Shown: piece by piece, positions 52,631-62,185 of the stretch
Layout: each line of letters opens with the position of its first letter
Numbering within the stretch: position 1 is the stretch's first letter
Assembly: GCA_030602715.1 (NCBI GenBank)
Contig: JAUVZD010000005.1
Coordinates: 62,001 to 126,000, forward strand
Direction of reading: 5' to 3'
DNA from: Candidatus Coatesiibacteriota bacterium
Lineage (GTDB): Bacteria > RBG-13-66-14 > B26-G2 > JAUVZD01
Length of the DNA: 64,000 nucleotides
Notes under the pieces: generated by a model
Databases searched by the model: none
What the model was told of the DNA's origin: nothing
Seen by the model: the letters and a program-made list of their open reading frames with translations, nothing else
Position numbers and translations under genes: made by a program

Positions 52631-54349
52631 ATGAACAGGAACAATAAAGTCATGTTTATTCTTGCCAGCGTCTTAATAACCTCGGGAATAAGTATTTCTT
52701 ACTCAGCGGATTGGCATATTACTACGGTGAAGAACGACGATGATGGATTTGGATTTGAAAATGTTCATATAAGACTAGACAGTGAAGACCGTCCTTACAT
52801 AACATTTAATGATGAGTGGTGGGATGGGGTGTATGAATGGTATGATTATCTCAAATATGCTTACTGGACGGGGGATAGTTGGGATATTGCTTCAATAGAC
52901 GTCATATACGGCATTTTCAATGATACCTCCTTGGCTCTGGACTCCCGGGATTACCCTTTGATAGCCTATACTTGCCTTTACTACACGGGGAATAAACAGT
53001 ATGGCTCTTTGCTATTAGCTACCTGGACGGGAAGCGATTGGGATATTCAGGATGTATGTGAGGAGTTAGAACCCTCTCCGGACTTGACCTCTTTGGCGGT
53101 GGATAGTCTGGACCATCCCCATATGGTATTTAATTGTCGGGAAGATGGTCCTTCTCCTGGTTTAAACTACGCTCAATGGTCCGGTTCCGTCTGGAATACT
53201 CAGGCGGTGGATTCAGAGACGAATTTGGATGATGGGTCCATTAAAGTAGATTCAGAGAATAGTCCACACATTGCTTATATAACAGGTTATTCCAATCGTG
53301 ACCTGAAATACGCAGAATTGGTAGCAGGAACCTGGTCTGTACAGGTTCTTGATAGTGGCTATTTATCAACTGCTTCATTAGTTTTGGATAGCATGGAATT
53401 CCCTCACATTACTTATCGTCATGATGGCGTTAAATATTACTACTGGGATGGAGCCACCTGGGTTTTTGAAACTGTTGATACTGCTGGTGATGATCCCAGT
53501 CTCGCTCTGGACAGTCTGGATGTCCCCCATATCGCTTATACTGATTCTGCGGACGCACTTAAATATGCCCATAAAATTGGGGATAGTTGGGAGATTACTA
53601 CTTTTGATAATACTCATGCAAACAGCCTTTCTCTGACTCTGGACAGCCAGGACCATCCCCACATCTGCTTCTACGACTATGTCTTAGAAAAGTTGAGATA
53701 CCTCTGGTATGGAGACCCGCTTACTGAAATATCTCTTCAGTCCTTTACTACAAATTATGTAGCCGAAGAGATAGTGGTCCAATGGTCTGTCTCCGACTCC
53801 ACCTCAGATGAGCAAATCGCCGGCTTCAACCTCTATCGTAGAGAGATGGGGGCGGAGGATGATGTTGGGAGTGGTGGTGTAAGTGATGATGGCTTTCCAC
53901 CTATACAAAATGAAGCTATAAAGACCTGGTCCAAGATTAACTCCCAGCTCATCACCGGTGAAAATCCTTATGAATTTACCGACAGCGATGTGCAGGGGGG
54001 CTTTACCTACGAATACAAGCTGGAGGCGGTGCTAGCTGACCAATCCACAGAAGTTCTGGGCACAGCAAGCTGTGCCACTACGCCCACCTCCTTCGCCATC
54101 AACAAGCTTTATCCTAACCCGGCAAGCGACCACCTCGCCTGCCTTCTTTCCGTCCCCAATGCCGGCTTGGTGGAGCTTGCGCTATACGACCTTTCCGGTC
54201 GCCTAGTTGCCTGCCAAAAGCTGGAGGCTGCCGAGGCGACGGAGCTTGAAGCGGTGATGGATGTTTCTTCGCTGGCTAGCGGGGTCTATATATTACAGGC
54301 GACCTACGGTGATGCTCAAACTAGCACTCTGGCTGTAGTGGCGCGATAA
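52631..54349 (+). CDS. Secreted repeat protein with T9SS type A sorting domain
   Basis: A 572-residue secreted protein. A signal peptide (about 1-25) is followed by seven or eight repeats to about residue 360, e.g. SLALDSLDVPHIAYTDSADA and SLTLDSQDHPHICFYDYV, each with a D-S-x-D-x-P-H core and a W-D/W-E strand, probably a beta-propeller. A fibronectin-like segment follows (about 375-480). The last 80 residues are a type IX sorting domain: INKLYPNPASDHLAC, LYDLSGRLV, and LASGVYILQATYGD. Such domains route proteins through the type IX system to the cell surface. A good AGGAGGTGGGG ribosome-binding site precedes the ATG. The codon and base composition is slightly more AT-rich than its neighbours. 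Confidence 0.88.
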   Translation: MNRNNKVMFILASVLITSGISISYSADWHITTVKNDDDGFGFENVHIRLDSEDRPYITFNDEWWDGVYEWYDYLKYAYWTGDSWDIASIDVIYGIFNDTSLALDSRDYPLIAYTCLYYTGNKQYGSLLLATWTGSDWDIQDVCEELEPSPDLTSLAVDSLDHPHMVFNCREDGPSPGLNYAQWSGSVWNTQAVDSETNLDDGSIKVDSENSPHIAYITGYSNRDLKYAELVAGTWSVQVLDSGYLSTASLVLDSMEFPHITYRHDGVKYYYWDGATWVFETVDTAGDDPSLALDSLDVPHIAYTDSADALKYAHKIGDSWEITTFDNTHANSLSLTLDSQDHPHICFYDYVLEKLRYLWYGDPLTEISLQSFTTNYVAEEIVVQWSVSDSTSDEQIAGFNLYRREMGAEDDVGSGGVSDDGFPPIQNEAIKTWSKINSQLITGENPYEFTDSDVQGGFTYEYKLEAVLADQSTEVLGTASCATTPTSFAINKLYPNPASDHLACLLSVPNAGLVELALYDLSGRLVACQKLEAAEATELEAVMDVSSLASGVYILQATYGDAQTSTLAVVAR

Positions 54350-54369
54350 ATAAATGTAGAGAGTCATCT

Positions 54370-54397
54370 GTAAGGGCGGATAACCATCCGCCCTTAC
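54370..54397. repeat. Perfect 12-base-pair intergenic palindrome
   Basis: GTAAGGGCGGAT and ATCCGCCCTTAC flank the loop AACC, 20 bases after the secreted protein gene. No T-tract follows, so it is either a Rho-type or stabilising hairpin or a dispersed palindromic element. Confidence 0.65.
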
Positions 54398-54476
54398 TTA
54401 TATATGGGATATAAGTTCCCTCCCTACATTTTAAAGACTGAGATTCATTACTAGATATATGGATGGCGTTTTGCAC

Positions 54477-55502
54477 CTAACATGGTGTCCGGGCGGATAA
54501 CTGACCACAGGCGCCGAAGATATCCGCACCCCTGCTTTGCCTGACGGTGACCGTATTGGGACCGGCGAGCAGAATCTGAAAGAATGCGTCAATCGTATCT
54601 TTGGTGGGCTGATTGAAGGGCAGACCGGGGCAGGGATTGTAGGCGATGAGGTTTATCTTGCAGGGGATGGTGCGGGTTAGAGCGAGCATCCCCTCCGCCT
54701 CCTGGGAACGGTCGTTCACTCCGCCGAGGAGGACATATTCAATCGTGGAACGTTCGCCGGTGATGCGACTGTATTCAACCAGTCCGGCGAGCACCTCCTT
54801 TATGGGGTGTTTTTGGTTTATGGGCATCAAGCGGGAGCGGAGTTCGTCGCTGGGGGCGTTTAAGGACAGGGCAAGCCGAACCCCCAATCCGGAGTCAGCC
54901 AGCCGGCGCATCCCCTCCGGGATGCCTACGGTGGAGACGGCGATGCGCCTGCGCCCGATGGAAAAGAGCTCCCTTGCCCAGCCCAGAGCGGGGACGACCG
55001 CCGAAAGATTTAAGAGCGGCTCGCCCATGCCCATCAGCACCAGGTTGCGGATGGATTCCTGACCGTGTTCGCCGAGTGCCAGGCGTAGTTGGTCCAGTAT
55101 CTCCCCTGCGCTCAGGTTGCGGCGGAAGCCCATACCGGCGGTGGCGCAGAAGGAACAGCCTAGAGCGCAGCCCACCTGGGTGGAGATGCACAGGGTGCCG
55201 TGCTCCTCGGCGGGCAGAAAGACCATCTCTATGTGGTCGCCGTCGTTAAGGGACAGAAGATGCTTGGTCGCCCCGTCGCTTGGGGAGGTCGCTGTGCGTT
55301 TGATTACCGATTGTGCCAGGGAATACCTTTCGGCAAGGAGACCGTGCAGAGAGGAGGGAAGGTTGCTCATATCTGCGAAGTTCGCCACACCCTCTTTGTG
55401 CATCCAGCGAGCCAACTGCTGAGCCCGAAAAAGGGGTTCACCGAACTCCTTCATCAGGGAGGTGAGTTCCTGCGAATTGAGGGCTTTGAGGTCGGGTTTC
55501 AT
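54477..55502 (-). CDS. rlmN: Dual-specificity 23S rRNA/tRNA methyltransferase RlmN
   Basis: A 341-residue radical-SAM enzyme that methylates C2 of A2503 in 23S rRNA and of A37 in some tRNAs. The cluster-binding motif CALGCSFC is near residue 112-119, followed by ATAGMGFRRNL and VLMGMGEPLLN. The second catalytic cysteine lies in GADIFGACGQL near the end. The length is normal. It follows rarA on the same strand by 50 bases. Confidence 0.96.
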   Translation of the reverse strand: MKPDLKALNSQELTSLMKEFGEPLFRAQQLARWMHKEGVANFADMSNLPSSLHGLLAERYSLAQSVIKRTATSPSDGATKHLLSLNDGDHIEMVFLPAEEHGTLCISTQVGCALGCSFCATAGMGFRRNLSAGEILDQLRLALGEHGQESIRNLVLMGMGEPLLNLSAVVPALGWARELFSIGRRRIAVSTVGIPEGMRRLADSGLGVRLALSLNAPSDELRSRLMPINQKHPIKEVLAGLVEYSRITGERSTIEYVLLGGVNDRSQEAEGMLALTRTIPCKINLIAYNPCPGLPFNQPTKDTIDAFFQILLAGPNTVTVRQSRGADIFGACGQLSARTPC

Positions 55503-55551
55503 GGCGGGTGGTTTTAGCTACCGGTGAGATAGGGGAAGAGGGGAGGCTTCA

Positions 55552-56877
55552 TCAATCCTTCTCCAGCGCCTCTTCAATCTTCTTACTAAACCACTCCATC
55601 CGCTTGGCTATCTCCCGCTCAAAGCCTATCTTCTTGGGCTGGTAGAACTCTCTCTTCTCCGGTAGATACTTTTGGGCAACGAAGCCTGCGGGATAGTCGT
55701 GCGGATAGAGATACTCCACCCCTTCCGGCAGGCGATGTGGGGGCAGATTGCGCAGGTGCATGGGGACGGGCATTATGGGTTTTTCCCGCAGGTCCTTCTG
55801 TGCCCGGCTCAGCGCTATATAAGCGGAGTTGGATTTGGGAGCGGTGGCGATATAGACCGTGGCTTCTGCCAGGGGTATGGCGCCCTCCGGTAGACCGATA
55901 TGTTCTAAGGCGACCATTGCCGAGGTGGCGATGGGAAGCGCCTGCGGGTCGGCAAGACCGACATCCTCGGCGGCGGAGATGACCAGTCGGCGGGCGATGA
56001 ACATGGGGTCTTCGCCACCTTCTATCATCTTTGCCAGCCAGTAGAGGGAGGCGTCGGGGTCGCTTCCCCTGAGGGACTTGATGAAGGCGGAGATGGTCTG
56101 GTAGTGCTCGTCTTCATCGGCATCATAGCTGATGTGCCGTCTCTGCACCGACTCCTGCGCCGTCTCCAGGTCTATGCGCACCACGCCCTTCTCATTCGGT
56201 GCGGTGGAAAGGGCGGCTATCTCCAGGGTGTTTAGCAGTCGGCGTGCGTCTCCCCCGGCGATGTCAATCAGGAAGCTCTGGGCTTTCTTGTCCACCTTGA
56301 CTTTCATACTGCCCAGCCCCCGCTCCTTGTCGGTGAGCGCTCTCTTCATTATCTCCAGCAGATGTTTCTCCTCCAGGAGCTCAAGCTCAAAGACGGTGGA
56401 GCGAGAGAGCAAGGTGGAGTTTATGCTGAAATAGGGGTTGTGGACGGTGGCTCCGATCAGGGTGATGGTGCCCCTCTCGGTGTGGGGAAGGAGGGCGTCC
56501 TGCTGGGCTTTGTTGAAGCGGTGTAGCTCGTCTATAAATAGTATGGTTATGCGCTGGGTTTGGCGCAAGCGGTTGCGCGCCGATTCCACCTCCGCCCTAA
56601 GCTCCTTGACCCCGGCACTGACCGCATTCAGGGTTACGAAGGTGCTTTGGGTGGTGTTGGATATCACTTCAGCCAGGCTGGTCTTACCGCATCCCGGAGG
56701 ACCGGTGAGGATGAGGTTGGTCAGGCGCTTGGCTTCAAGCATTCTACGCAGTAGCCGTCCGGGTCCGAGGAGATGTTCCTGACCGGCGAACTCCTCAAGG
56801 GTGCGGGGTCGCATGCGCGCGGCTAGTGGTGTTGCTTTCTCCTCCGCCTCATTCTCATTCTGGAACAGATCGCTCAT
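55552..56877 (-). CDS. rarA: Replication-associated recombination protein RarA (MgsA)
   Basis: A 441-residue AAA ATPase of the clamp-loader-like RarA/MgsA family that acts at stalled forks. Walker A LTGPPGCGKTSL, Walker B ILFIDELHRFNKAQQD, and the RarA-typical C-terminal segment (MIEGGEDPMFIARRLVISA and MPVPMHLRN) are present. The ATG at 56877 is chosen over the frame opening at 56925. No ribosome-binding site precedes it; instead TGCTATTATAAAACT lies directly before the ATG, so a leaderless transcript is possible. A structured RNA gene ends 35 bases upstream. Confidence 0.94.
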   Translation of the reverse strand: MSDLFQNENEAEEKATPLAARMRPRTLEEFAGQEHLLGPGRLLRRMLEAKRLTNLILTGPPGCGKTSLAEVISNTTQSTFVTLNAVSAGVKELRAEVESARNRLRQTQRITILFIDELHRFNKAQQDALLPHTERGTITLIGATVHNPYFSINSTLLSRSTVFELELLEEKHLLEIMKRALTDKERGLGSMKVKVDKKAQSFLIDIAGGDARRLLNTLEIAALSTAPNEKGVVRIDLETAQESVQRRHISYDADEDEHYQTISAFIKSLRGSDPDASLYWLAKMIEGGEDPMFIARRLVISAAEDVGLADPQALPIATSAMVALEHIGLPEGAIPLAEATVYIATAPKSNSAYIALSRAQKDLREKPIMPVPMHLRNLPPHRLPEGVEYLYPHDYPAGFVAQKYLPEKREFYQPKKIGFEREIAKRMEWFSKKIEEALEKD

Positions 56878-56911
56878 AGTTTTATAATAGCAGAATCTGG
56901 GTTTTCTGGGT

Positions 56912-57129
56912 AAAAAAATCCCCACCCTGCCGTGTGGAGGACCGAACTTTAGAACCTGTTCTACCAGGTGGGAGGCTTGTGTTCAGCTTCATGCTCCCCA
57001 CCCGGGGCATGCAATCCACCGCACAACTCAGCGTCCCTTTCTAGGTTCGTTGGCTCTAAAAATATCGCTCCATCACGAACATGGTAGGGAATATGGTATA
57101 TCCCTCCAAGCCTCTTTCTCAAAGAACCT
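56912..57129 (-). ncRNA. Structured non-coding RNA, 6S RNA-like
   Basis: About 218 bases of non-coding transcript between priA and rarA. It starts just after a perfect consensus promoter and ends at an intrinsic terminator (CTCCAC/GTGGGG, seven T residues). Inside, CGAACCTAGAA pairs with TTCTAAAGTTCG, GAGTTGTG with CACAAGCCTC (two-base bulge), and ATGCCCC with GGGGAGCAT at the tip. The apical text GCGGTGGATTGCATGCCCC, then GGGGAGCATGAAGC, is like the conserved GCGG-T-GG-GCATG hairpin and AAGCC region of E. coli 6S RNA. 6S RNA binds the sigma-70 polymerase as a promoter mimic. Location beside rarA also occurs for 6S genes in other groups, as far as I recall. The assignment is likely but not certain; three small extra hairpins lie at the 5' side. 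Confidence 0.55.
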
Positions 57130-57134
57130 TGATA

Positions 57135-57163
57135 ATTATAATTATTCCGTCGATATATGTCAA
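57135..57163 (-). promoter_or_regulatory. Perfect consensus sigma-70 promoter
   Basis: TTGACA (57163-57158) and TATAAT (57140-57135) on the minus strand match the consensus at all 12 positions with a 17-base spacer. Transcription would start near 57129 into the structured RNA. Confidence 0.9.
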
Positions 57164-57214
57164 GTGGGAAATTTTAAACCTTATAGTGGAAGTGGTGGTG
57201 TCAAGATTTGATAG

Positions 57215-59674
57215 TTATAATAGGTCAACCGGGTCCACATCTACATACATCCGCCCAAAGCGCCCCTTGCGCCCCCAGGGCAGATGGCGGATGGAGGCGA
57301 GCATCTCCTGCATAATGGTCGCTTTGGGAGCGGAGATGATTATCTGCCAGCGATAGTAACCGCGCATGCGGGAGATAGCCGCCGGTGCAGGTCCCAATAT
57401 GCGCACATCGGTAAGTCCCCTCTCCTCCTTGGCAATCTCCAGTTGTCGGCGCAACTTTGTCGCCTGCTCTTTGGCAACGCCCTTTCTACGGTCCTCCGCC
57501 ATCACCACCGCAATACGGCTGAAGGGAGGATAAGACAGGCGCTTGCGGAACACAATCTCTCTTTCATAGAAGCTGGGATAGTCCTGCTTGGCAGCCAGGG
57601 CTACCGCATAGTGCTTGGGTTGGAAGGTCTGGATGATAGCCAGCCCGCCGGCTTCGCCTCTACCGCTTCTGCCGCAGACCTGGGTGAGCAGTTGGAAGGT
57701 GCGTTCCCCGGCACGAAAGTCCGGCAGAGCCAGAGCGGTGTCTGCGCTCACCACCCCCACCAAGCCCACATTGGGATAGTCCAATCCCTTGGACACCATT
57801 TGCGTGCCGATAAGAACATTATGTTCTCCGCTTCCAAAGGCGGATAGTATCTCCTGGTGGCTTCCCGCCCGACGGGTGGCATCGGCGTCCATGCGCACCA
57901 GCCCCACTTCCCCCAGAATGTGCTCCAGTTCCTCAAGCACCTGTTCGGTGCCCAAGCCGAGCAGTTCTATGCTCCCCTCTTTGCACTGCAGGCATTTTTT
58001 CGGCAGGGAACGATTGTAGTAGCAGTAGTGGCACTCCAGCCGATTTGTGGCTTGATGGTAGGTGAGGGTGACATCACAGCGGGGACAGCGCATGGTGTGC
58101 CCACACTCCTTGCATATTGCCACGGTAGCGTAGCCTCTGCGGTTTTGCAGTAGAATCGCCTGGTGGTTAGCCTTCAGCGTGGCGAGGGTGGCGTCAATCA
58201 GCTCCTTGCTGAAGAAGCGGGAGGTGCCGAAGCGCTCTGAGCGGCGCATGTCCACCACTTTCACCTCCGGAAGGGGAAGCTCCTTCACACGCTTGGTAAG
58301 CACCGCCAGAGTGTATTTTCCACCTTTGGCGTTGTGATAGGATTCCAGACTGGGGGTGGCACTGCCCAGTATGACCGGTGCCGGAGGGGAGGAGATAGCC
58401 GCTCGCTTGATTGCTGTATCCCTGCCGTGATAGCGGGGGTTGGGCTCGGACTGCTTGTAGCTGGCGTCGTGTTCCTCATCCACCACGATTAAACCGATAT
58501 TTTCCAGGGGGGAGAAGACCGCCGAGCGAGGACCTACCACCGCATCAAGCAGTCCCAGACGAGCCTTGCGCCAGACGGCGAAACGGCTGGCAAGGGTCAT
58601 GTTGGAATGGAACACACTGACGCCGGTCCCCAAAGCCTTCTGGAAGCGCTCTATCGTCTGGGGGGTGAGCGATATCTCCGGCACCAGGACGATTGCCTGC
58701 TTGCCGTTGGCGATGACCTGCTCCACAGCACGAATGTAGAGATAGGTCTTGCCGGAGCCGGTAACACCATAGATGAGCATGGTGGCGTGCTTCTCCCCGC
58801 TCAGTAATTCCTCAATCTGCTTTAGGGCTGACGTTTGTTCCTTGGTGGGGGGCAGGGGCTTGGGGGGGGTGGGGGGTGTTGGACTCTCCTCCTCGGGGAT
58901 GCTCATATAAGCCAAGCCCAGTTTGAGCAGGGACCTCGCGGTCGCTCGGCTGGTCTCCCGCTCCACCTCTTTGAAGGGTATGGGGAAGAGGGAGGAGAGG
59001 AGAATGTTGAGGGCTTTGGCTCGGGATTTTGCCCGCTTTCCCTCCTCCGCAAGATACTTACTTGCCGTTTCCCGGTCTATGGGGGTGAGGAGCGCATATT
59101 CGTAGGCATCTGCGGGATTGGTGATGAATGGCATGACAGCGACCAGTTCTTCGCCTACCAAGGTGCGCAATGTTCTATGTAACACCCAGAGGCTCAAACC
59201 GAGCAGGGAAACCAGCTCGTCGGTGGTGGCTATTCCTTTTAGCTGTAGGTGGTCCAGGATAGCCTTTTTGGTCTTCTCCAGCTTCTGCCAGTCGCCACTT
59301 TTGCTTATCCCCGATGGAGTCAGCGAGACCAGGTCGTGACATTTGACCTTCAGCCCACCGGGGAGCATGGCATTGAAGACCTCGCCGATGGGGGAGAGGT
59401 AGTATTCGGCGAGCCAGTCGGCTAGTTTCAGTAGATGGGTGCTGAACAGGGGCAGATGGTTCAGGGGACGGAGGACCTCTTTTATGTCCGGGAATTGGGG
59501 CTTGGAGGTTTGACCCAGGACGACTCCCGGGATCTCCTTCTGCTTGCCGAAGTTGACCAGCACCCTATCGCCGGGTCTGAGCAAACCCCGCCCCTCCTCG
59601 CACACCCCGTAGGTGAAGGAGCCTCCGGCGGCTACCCCAACGGCGATGTTGACATATTCGCTGTATTCGCTCAT
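57215..59674 (-). CDS. priA: Primosomal replication protein PriA
   Basis: An 819-residue helicase that restarts stalled forks. The N-terminal 3'-DNA-binding domain begins VNIAVGVAAGGSFTYGV. Walker A is GVTGSGKTYLY near residue 300, the DEEH motif VVDEEHDASYKQ near 395, and the zinc region holds eight cysteines (CKECGHTMRCPRC, then CHYCYYNRSLPKKCLQC). VLIGTQMVSKGLDYPNV is the later helicase motif. I prefer the ATG at 59674; a longer frame opening at a TTG at 59710 runs through the upstream terminator hairpin. Confidence 0.96.
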   Translation of the reverse strand: MSEYSEYVNIAVGVAAGGSFTYGVCEEGRGLLRPGDRVLVNFGKQKEIPGVVLGQTSKPQFPDIKEVLRPLNHLPLFSTHLLKLADWLAEYYLSPIGEVFNAMLPGGLKVKCHDLVSLTPSGISKSGDWQKLEKTKKAILDHLQLKGIATTDELVSLLGLSLWVLHRTLRTLVGEELVAVMPFITNPADAYEYALLTPIDRETASKYLAEEGKRAKSRAKALNILLSSLFPIPFKEVERETSRATARSLLKLGLAYMSIPEEESPTPPTPPKPLPPTKEQTSALKQIEELLSGEKHATMLIYGVTGSGKTYLYIRAVEQVIANGKQAIVLVPEISLTPQTIERFQKALGTGVSVFHSNMTLASRFAVWRKARLGLLDAVVGPRSAVFSPLENIGLIVVDEEHDASYKQSEPNPRYHGRDTAIKRAAISSPPAPVILGSATPSLESYHNAKGGKYTLAVLTKRVKELPLPEVKVVDMRRSERFGTSRFFSKELIDATLATLKANHQAILLQNRRGYATVAICKECGHTMRCPRCDVTLTYHQATNRLECHYCYYNRSLPKKCLQCKEGSIELLGLGTEQVLEELEHILGEVGLVRMDADATRRAGSHQEILSAFGSGEHNVLIGTQMVSKGLDYPNVGLVGVVSADTALALPDFRAGERTFQLLTQVCGRSGRGEAGGLAIIQTFQPKHYAVALAAKQDYPSFYEREIVFRKRLSYPPFSRIAVVMAEDRRKGVAKEQATKLRRQLEIAKEERGLTDVRILGPAPAAISRMRGYYRWQIIISAPKATIMQEMLASIRHLPWGRKGRFGRMYVDVDPVDLL

Positions 59675-59687
59675 CAAAACGATGATA

Positions 59688-59720
59688 AGAAAAATTCCCC
59701 CCTTTGGCAAGGGGGGAATT
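59688..59720 (-). terminator. Intrinsic terminator upstream of priA
   Basis: On the minus strand AATTCCCCCC pairs with GGGGGGAATT (8-base loop), followed by four or more T residues. It stops the secreted-protein gene upstream of priA. The same palindrome type occurs widely as an intergenic repeat in bacteria. Confidence 0.85.
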
Positions 59721-59744
59721 GAGGTCTCAAGTCAAGTCCCGGGC

Positions 59745-61094
59745 TTAATGGTACCATTCGGGGCTTTCCTCTTCCCATGCCGGGTTCTCAATCATTTCCG
59801 GGATGAGCGGTATCAGCGTGGGCAATATCAGACCGTCTGTGTCCTTCTCCTGGAGATTGACCCAGCCACTGTATTTCAGCTCCGATTGCCACTCTCCGTC
59901 CTCATAGAACGGGTCAAATATGCCGGCTTTCATCCAGTCGCCCTCGGTCTCCATCAACTTTATTGTGTCCAGGAAGAGTAGCTTTTCCTTCCCCTGCACC
60001 GGCTTGGCATTTACATCAGGTTCTTGGTAGAAAGTAACTCCATTGGGCGCAAGCACCTGAAAAGTATCCACCTGGTAGAAGGGGCTGGTGAGGATGTAGA
60101 TGAGGGAGCCGATGAGGCTTTCGGGCAAATGCTCGCCGGATTCGCCATATGGATAGACGCCCAGCGAGCCGATGTCCGGATAATAAGCCAGATGACCAAA
60201 GTCCATCTTAGTCGGTTCAAAGTCGGTGAAGGACCATAATAGGGCATGGGAATAGAGCTTCTGGCTGTAGCCCCGAAGAGCCACATCCAACTTGACATCG
60301 GTCAGTTCCTGCACTTCAGGCATATGGAAGCCGGCGACCCAGCGAATGTCCTGCCATTGGAAGTCATCGCCGGGGATGACATATATCTTCCCTTCGCCGA
60401 TGGTCCCCGCCCAGGAGGCGCCGGTGTAGAGGGGGTAAGCGAAACGCCCGGTTGATGCACCGTAGTCCTGGGTGAGTTCATAGTCGTAGATGCAGGTGAC
60501 CGTCTTGGTTTCGTGGGGGTTGAAGTGGACCGGCCAGGAGGCGGAGAGGGTGTGAGCGCTATATAGGGGGTAATTGTAGTGGTCGTCATAGGTGGGGTGG
60601 TCCTCGTCGGGGTAGTATTTTCGGAAGTAGAGCGGTTCTCCCTCCTGCGGTTCTTTGCTGTTAATTACCCCGAGTTTCTCCTTGAAACCCACCCAATCAA
60701 GGTTTATCTCAGCCAGATAGCTGGGGTCGTAATAACTGTGGTAGAGGCCCTCGGTCTCCACCGCTTCACCGTTGACTAAAACTGTGAGGGAGTCCTTATA
60801 GTCACCGAATTCGGCATAGAGGGCGGATGTGAAGATGGTTTTAATTGCCAGAGGGAGATACATCACCACCGCCTGTTCCTCGTCTCCGTTGGTGAAGAGG
60901 AAGCCGGCGGTCACCTTGGCGTGTTCTGGATGGAGCTCTATGACCACCACCTCGCTCTCCATGGTGATGTCCGGATACTTATCCAGAGTGATGGCTGGCG
61001 CCGGGTTCTGGATGACCGAGCCCAGGTAACCGGCATCCGCCATAACTATAGTTGGGAGGAGAAGAAAGATGATGAAAATGGTGATTTTATACAT
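59745..61094 (-). CDS. Secreted DUF4424-like protein of unknown function
   Basis: A 449-residue protein with a signal peptide (about 1-19, ending VMADA). The phrase VTAGFLFTNGDEEQAVVMYLP near residue 60 is like DUF4424 domains, which have an N-terminal beta-sandwich with a repeated mention of a fluctuating F-N-x-x-D-x-x-V pattern. YEYELTQDYGAS-like text (CIYDYELTQDYG) lies mid-way. Residues about 345-430 look like an SH3b-type domain with LAPNGVTFYQEPD and WVNLQEKD. The ATG at 61094 has GGGGAT upstream; the frame continues to 61400 but that part overlaps the end of pta. Envelope location inferred; function unknown. Confidence 0.72.
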   Translation of the reverse strand: MYKITIFIIFLLLPTIVMADAGYLGSVIQNPAPAITLDKYPDITMESEVVVIELHPEHAKVTAGFLFTNGDEEQAVVMYLPLAIKTIFTSALYAEFGDYKDSLTVLVNGEAVETEGLYHSYYDPSYLAEINLDWVGFKEKLGVINSKEPQEGEPLYFRKYYPDEDHPTYDDHYNYPLYSAHTLSASWPVHFNPHETKTVTCIYDYELTQDYGASTGRFAYPLYTGASWAGTIGEGKIYVIPGDDFQWQDIRWVAGFHMPEVQELTDVKLDVALRGYSQKLYSHALLWSFTDFEPTKMDFGHLAYYPDIGSLGVYPYGESGEHLPESLIGSLIYILTSPFYQVDTFQVLAPNGVTFYQEPDVNAKPVQGKEKLLFLDTIKLMETEGDWMKAGIFDPFYEDGEWQSELKYSGWVNLQEKDTDGLILPTLIPLIPEMIENPAWEEESPEWYH

Positions 61095-61177
61095 TGGGAA
61101 TCCCCTATGGATTATCAAATTGTTTGGGCGATTTAGGTAGTTTGAATGTAGCCGGTTTCTGAATCTCCAAAACATAA

Positions 61178-62179
61178 TCATCCCCCCGCTTGCACCACGG
61201 TGAAAGCTACCACATCTACCACATCCTGCACCGAACAACCCCGGGAGAGGTCGTTCACCGGCTTTGCCAGCCCCTGCAGGATGGGCCCGACGGCGGTGGC
61301 TTTGGCAAGGCGCTGGGTCAGTTTGTAGGCGATGTTTGCTGAATCCAAATCGGGGAAGATGAGCACATTTGCCCGCCCGGCAACCGGTGAGCCGGGGCAC
61401 TTACGCTCGGCGACTGAGGGGACCAGAGCGGAATCAACCTGCAGCTCGCCGTCTATGAGCAGGTCAGGGTCCTTCTCCTTGGCGATGCGCAGGGCGTTGA
61501 CTACCTTATCCACATCCTCGTGCTGAGAGCTTCCCTTGGTGCTGAAGGAGAGCATTGCCACTATAGGCTCCATATCCAGCAGTCGCTTTGCCGAGTGGGC
61601 GGTGCTCACTGCGATATCCGCCAACTGCTCCGCATTGGGCTGAGGAACCACCGCACAGTCGGCGAAGATGAGGTTGCCCTCCGAACCGAACTCCGACTCA
61701 TCCAGCACCATTAAAAAGAAGCTGGACAGGGTGGAGATGCCCTTTGTCAAGCCCACACAATGCAGAGCGCTCTTTACCGTTTGGGCGGTGGGTGTCGCCG
61801 CTCCCACCACCATCCCGTCCGCAAGACCCTGATGCACCATCATAGCCCCGAAGAATGTGGGGTCGGAGACTGTCTCAGTGGCGGATTTGAGGTCGGGGCA
61901 CTTCTTCCCCCGCAGACGAAGATATTCTTCAGCGAACTCACTCAGGTGCGGGGAGGTAGTGGGTTGGATGGATTTGGGAAGGGCGGAGATATCTACACCG
62001 GCTTTTTCGGCGCCGCCGGCTACCTCATCCGGATCACCCAAAAGGAGAAGCTCCCTTGCCAGCCCCAGCTCACTTATCTTTGAAACTGCACAGATGATGC
62101 GCTCGTCCGTTCCTTCGGGCAGGACGATGCGCCTGGGATTTTCCTTTGCCTTGCGATGGATGAGCTCTACCAGGTGCAT
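61178..62179 (-). CDS. pta: Phosphate acetyltransferase (short form)
   Basis: A 333-residue enzyme that interconverts acetyl-CoA and acetyl phosphate. [13 protein letters not shown] opens the PTA domain; [18 protein letters not shown] and [19 protein letters not shown] are the family core, and [20 protein letters not shown] the C-terminal signature. It lacks the N-terminal BioD-like and DRTGG domains of the long form. No acetate kinase gene is near. A GGGAGAT ribosome-binding site precedes the ATG, and it starts six bases after coaD. Confidence 0.95.
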   Translation of the reverse strand: MHLVELIHRKAKENPRRIVLPEGTDERIICAVSKISELGLARELLLLGDPDEVAGGAEKAGVDISALPKSIQPTTSPHLSEFAEEYLRLRGKKCPDLKSATETVSDPTFFGAMMVHQGLADGMVVGAATPTAQTVKSALHCVGLTKGISTLSSFFLMVLDESEFGSEGNLIFADCAVVPQPNAEQLADIAVSTAHSAKRLLDMEPIVAMLSFSTKGSSQHEDVDKVVNALRIAKEKDPDLLIDGELQVDSALVPSVAERKCPGSPVAGRANVLIFPDLDSANIAYKLTQRLAKATAVGPILQGLAKPVNDLSRGCSVQDVVDVVAFTVVQAGG

Positions 62180-62185
62180 GTTTGG

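Noticed and set aside
56912-57129. SRP RNA, T-box or SAM riboswitch
   Set aside because: The SRP tetraloop motif, the T-box TGG motif and the SAM-I core are absent; the structure fits 6S RNA better.
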